Source: Cherax quadricarinatus (Eukaryota > Arthropoda > Malacostraca > Decapoda > Parastacidae). From it: a stretch of 64,000 bases of DNA. The stretch lies in assembly GCF_038502225.1 (NCBI RefSeq), contig NW_027195231.1, forward strand, positions 62,001 through 126,000. The letters are read 5' to 3'. A model generated the notes under the pieces. That model had not been told where the DNA came from. It was given only the letters and a program-made list of their open reading frames with translations, and did no database searches. A program made the translations under genes and the position numbers. This document shows positions 61,113-64,000 of this stretch, piece by piece (within the stretch, counting starts at the first letter, position 1; the number at the start of each line of letters is the position of its first letter).

Positions 61113-63912
61113 CAGGTATACTCCAGGTATACACAGCATCAGGTATACTCCAGGTATACACAGCATCAGGTATACTCCAGGTATACACAGCATCAGGTAT
61201 ACTCCAGGTATACACAGCATCAGGTATACTCCAGGTATACACAGCATCAGGTATACTCCAGGTATACACAGCATCAGGTATACTCCAGGTATACACAGCA
61301 TCAGGTATACTCCAGGTATACACAACATCAGGTATACTCCAGGTATACACAGCATCAGGTATACTCCAGGTATACACAGCATCAGGTATACTCCAGGTAT
61401 ACACAGCATCAGGTATACTCCAGGTATACACAGCATCAGGTATACTCCAGGTATACACAGCATCAGGTATACACACACATCAGGTATACTCCAGGTATAC
61501 ACAGCATCAGGTATACTCCAGGTATACACAGCATCAGGTATACTCCAGGTATACACAGCATCAGGTATACTCCAGGTATACACAACATCAGGTATACTCC
61601 AGGTATACACAGCATCAGGTATACTCCAGGTATACACAGCATCAGGTATACTCCAGGTATACACAGCATCAGGTATACTCCAGGTATACACAGCATCAGG
61701 TATACACAGCATCAGGTATACACAGCATCAGGTATACACAGCATCAGGTATACACAGCATCAGGTATACTGCAGGTATACACAGCATCAGGTATACACAA
61801 CATCAGGTATACTCCAGGTATACACAGCATCAGGTATACTCCAGGTATACACAGCATCAGGTATACTCCAGGTATACACAGCATCAGGTATACTCCAGGT
61901 ATACACAGCATCAGGTATACTCCAGGTATACACAGCATCAGGTATACTCCAGGTATACACAGCATCAGGTATACTCCAGGTATACACAACACCAGGTATA
62001 CTCCAGGTATACACAGCATCAGGTATACTCCAGGTATACACAGCATCAGGTATACTCCAGGTATACACAGCATCAGGTATACTCCAGGTATACACAACAT
62101 CAGGTATACTCCAGGTATACACAGCATCAGGTATACTCCAGGTATACACAGCATCAGGTATACTCCAGGTATACACAGCATCAGGTATACTCCAGGTATA
62201 CACAACATCAGGTATACTCCAGGTATACACAGCATCAGGTATACTCCAGGTATACACAGCATCAGGTATAATCCAGGTATACACAGCATCAGGTATACTC
62301 CAGGTATACACAGCATCAGGTATACACAGCATCAGGTATACACAGCATCAGGTATACTGCAGGTATACACAGCATCAGGTATACACAACATCAGGTATAC
62401 TCCAGGTATACACAGCATCAGGTATACTCCAGGTATACACAGCATCAGGTATACTCCAGGTATACACAGCATCAGGTATACTCCAGGTATACACAGCATC
62501 AGGTATACTCCAGGTATACACAGCATCAGGTATACTCCAGGTATACACAGCATCAGGTATACACAGCATCAGGTATACACAGCATCAGGTATACACAGCA
62601 TCAGGTATACTGCAGGTATACACAGCATCAGGTATACACAACATCAGGTATACTCCAGGTATACACAGCATCAGGTATACTCCAGGTATACACAGCATCA
62701 GGTATACTCCAGGTATACACAGCATCAGGTATACTCCAGGTATACACAGCATCAGGTATACTCCAGGTATACACAGCATCAGGTATACTCCAGGTATACA
62801 CAGCATCAGGTATACTCCAGGTATACACAGCATCAGGTATACTCCAGGTATACACAGCATCAGGTATACTCCAGGTATACACAGCATCAGGTATACTCCA
62901 GGTATACACAGCATCAGGTATACTCCAGGTATACACAGCATCAGGTATACTCCAGGTATACACAGCATCAGGTATACTCCAGGTATACACAGCATCAGGT
63001 ATACTCCAGGTATACACAGCATCAGGTATACTCCAGGTATACACAGCATCAGGTATACTCCAGGTATACACAGCATCAGGTATACTCCAGGTATACACAG
63101 CATCAGGTATACTCCAGGTATACACAGCATCAGGTATACTCCAGGTATACACAGCATCAGGTATACTCCAGGTATACACAGCATCAGGTATACTCCAGGT
63201 ATACACAACATCAGGTATACTCCAGGTATACACAGCATCAGGTATACTCCAGGTATACACAGCATCAGGTATACTCCAGGTATACACAGCATCAGGTATA
63301 CTCCAGGTATACACAGCATCAGGTATACTCCAGGTATACACAACATCAGGTATACTCCAGGTATGCACAGCATCAGGTATACTCCAGGTATACACAGCAT
63401 CAGGTATACTCCAGGTATACACAGCATCAGGTATACTCCAGGTATACACAGCATCAGGTATACTCCAGGTATACACAGCATCAGGTATACTCCAGGTATA
63501 CACAACATCAGGTATACTCCAGGTATACACAGCATCAGGTATACTCCAGGTATACACAGCATCAGGTATACTCCAGGTATACACAGCATCAGGTATACTC
63601 CAGGTATACACAGCATCAGGTATACTCCAGGTATACACAGCATCAGGTATACTCCAGGTATACACAACATCAGGTATACTCCAGGTATACACAGCATCAG
63701 GTATACTCCAGGTATACACAGCATCAGGTATACTCCAGGTATACACAGCATCAGGTATACTCCAGGTATACACAGCATCAGGTATACTCCAGGTATACAC
63801 AGCATCAGGTATACTCCAGGTATACACAGCATCAGGTATACTCCAGGTATACACAGCATCAGGTATACTCCAGGTATACACAGCATCAGGTATACTCCAG
63901 GTATACACAGCA
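61113..63912 (+). repeat. 27-bp minisatellite, about 104 copies, at the 3' end of LINE-F copy F3
   Basis: Unit of 27 bases made of two related halves: CAGGTATACTC (11) followed by CAGGTATACACAGCAT (16). The array is far more uniform than the 21-bp one; the commonest variant is ACAACAT for ACAGCAT. Runs of the 16-base half alone occur near 61690-61770, 62310-62350 and 62550-62610, followed by a TACTGCAGG variant, so at least three blocks share a higher-order pattern. Nine-residue repeats open in most frames on both strands are artefacts. Confidence 0.96.
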
Positions 63913-64000
63913 GCATATGTGTAGAGAACCTGGGATAACCTAGAAAAGTCAAAGTGATTTATTTCCATTGGGTTGGTCAGCTTGGCCGGGAGGCCTGCTG
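63909..64000 (-). pseudogene. LINE-D copy D4, right part of 3' UTR (window edge)
   Basis: CAGCATATGTGTAGAGAACC, TGGGATAACCTAGAAAAGTC and GATTTATTTCCATTGGG match 45665-45733 of D1. It is the continuation of the D4 piece at 49862-49909. The last 27 bases no longer match D1 and are unassigned. Confidence 0.8.

Noticed and set aside
61113..63912. CRISPR array
   Set aside because: No unique spacers between repeats, eukaryotic context, no cas genes.
61067..63968. Frames of 430-958 codons in the GGTATACAC array on both strands
   Set aside because: 27-bp satellite; length is a multiple of three and has few stops. No start context, no non-repetitive domain.
50019..64000. Telomeric or centromeric array
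   Set aside because: No TTAGG-type repeat and no long monomer satellite. Array edges are retroelement coding and UTR sequence. A centromeric role cannot be judged from one window.

Overview
The window looks like a gene-poor stretch of an animal nuclear genome, most likely an arthropod and plausibly a decapod crustacean. The decapod guess rests on the overall look of the repeat families and is not proven by any host gene. I find no credible host protein-coding gene, rRNA or functional tRNA. Almost everything is retrotransposons in layers, their truncated and broken copies, tRNA-derived SINEs, microsatellites and two very large minisatellite arrays.

Family names used below are mine. LINE-A is a CR1/L2-like (Jockey superfamily) element with a pyrimidine-rich 5' UTR, a coiled-coil ORF1, an endonuclease plus reverse transcriptase ORF2 and a 3' end in TAGGTGAGTACA. 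LINE-B is a second CR1/L2-like element with a (TTTA)n-type tail. LINE-C is RTE-like with a (TAA)n tail. LINE-D is L2/CR1-like with a (TTAC)n tail. LINE-F is CR1-like and ends in CCAGGTAAACTCC. LINE-G is I-clade-like, with RNase H and a terminal zinc knuckle.

Layout. 0.6-7.4 kb: LINE-A copies A1 (interrupted by a SINE) and A2, head to tail and joined at a (CA)n tract. 7.4-9.1 kb: tandem repeats and a probable LINE-A 5' UTR. 9.1-12.0 kb: RTE-like copy C1, with 852 open codons. 12.5-21.3 kb: A3, the most intact LINE-A, then A4. 21.3-27.6 kb: LINE-B on the minus strand, inserted into A4, with an intact 1009-codon ORF2. 27.6-33.4 kb: the rest of A4, then A6 and A5. 33.4-39.8 kb: fragments of G, B, F and D and a minus-strand SINE. 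40.1-48.3 kb: RTE-like copy C2, split by a BEL/Pao-related composite LTR element with a 5-bp target duplication and by LINE-D copy D1. 48.3-49.9 kb: AT-rich, with an inverted pair of tRNA-like SINE heads. 49.9-64.0 kb: a LINE-D 3' UTR broken by a LINE-F 3' stub of about 210 bp that has swollen to about 14 kb. One cause is about 520 copies of a 21-bp piece of the LINE-F reading frame. The other is about 104 copies of a 27-bp unit grown from its 3' terminal repeat.

The elements interact only as genome residents. LINE-A copies sit end to end in each other's (CA)n tails. The SINE shares its 3' module with LINE-D, which suggests LINE-D machinery moved it. Several families carry local tandem arrays within their own sequence. 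The strongest finding is the birth of two satellite arrays inside a single LINE-F stub, with recognisable parent sequence on both flanks.
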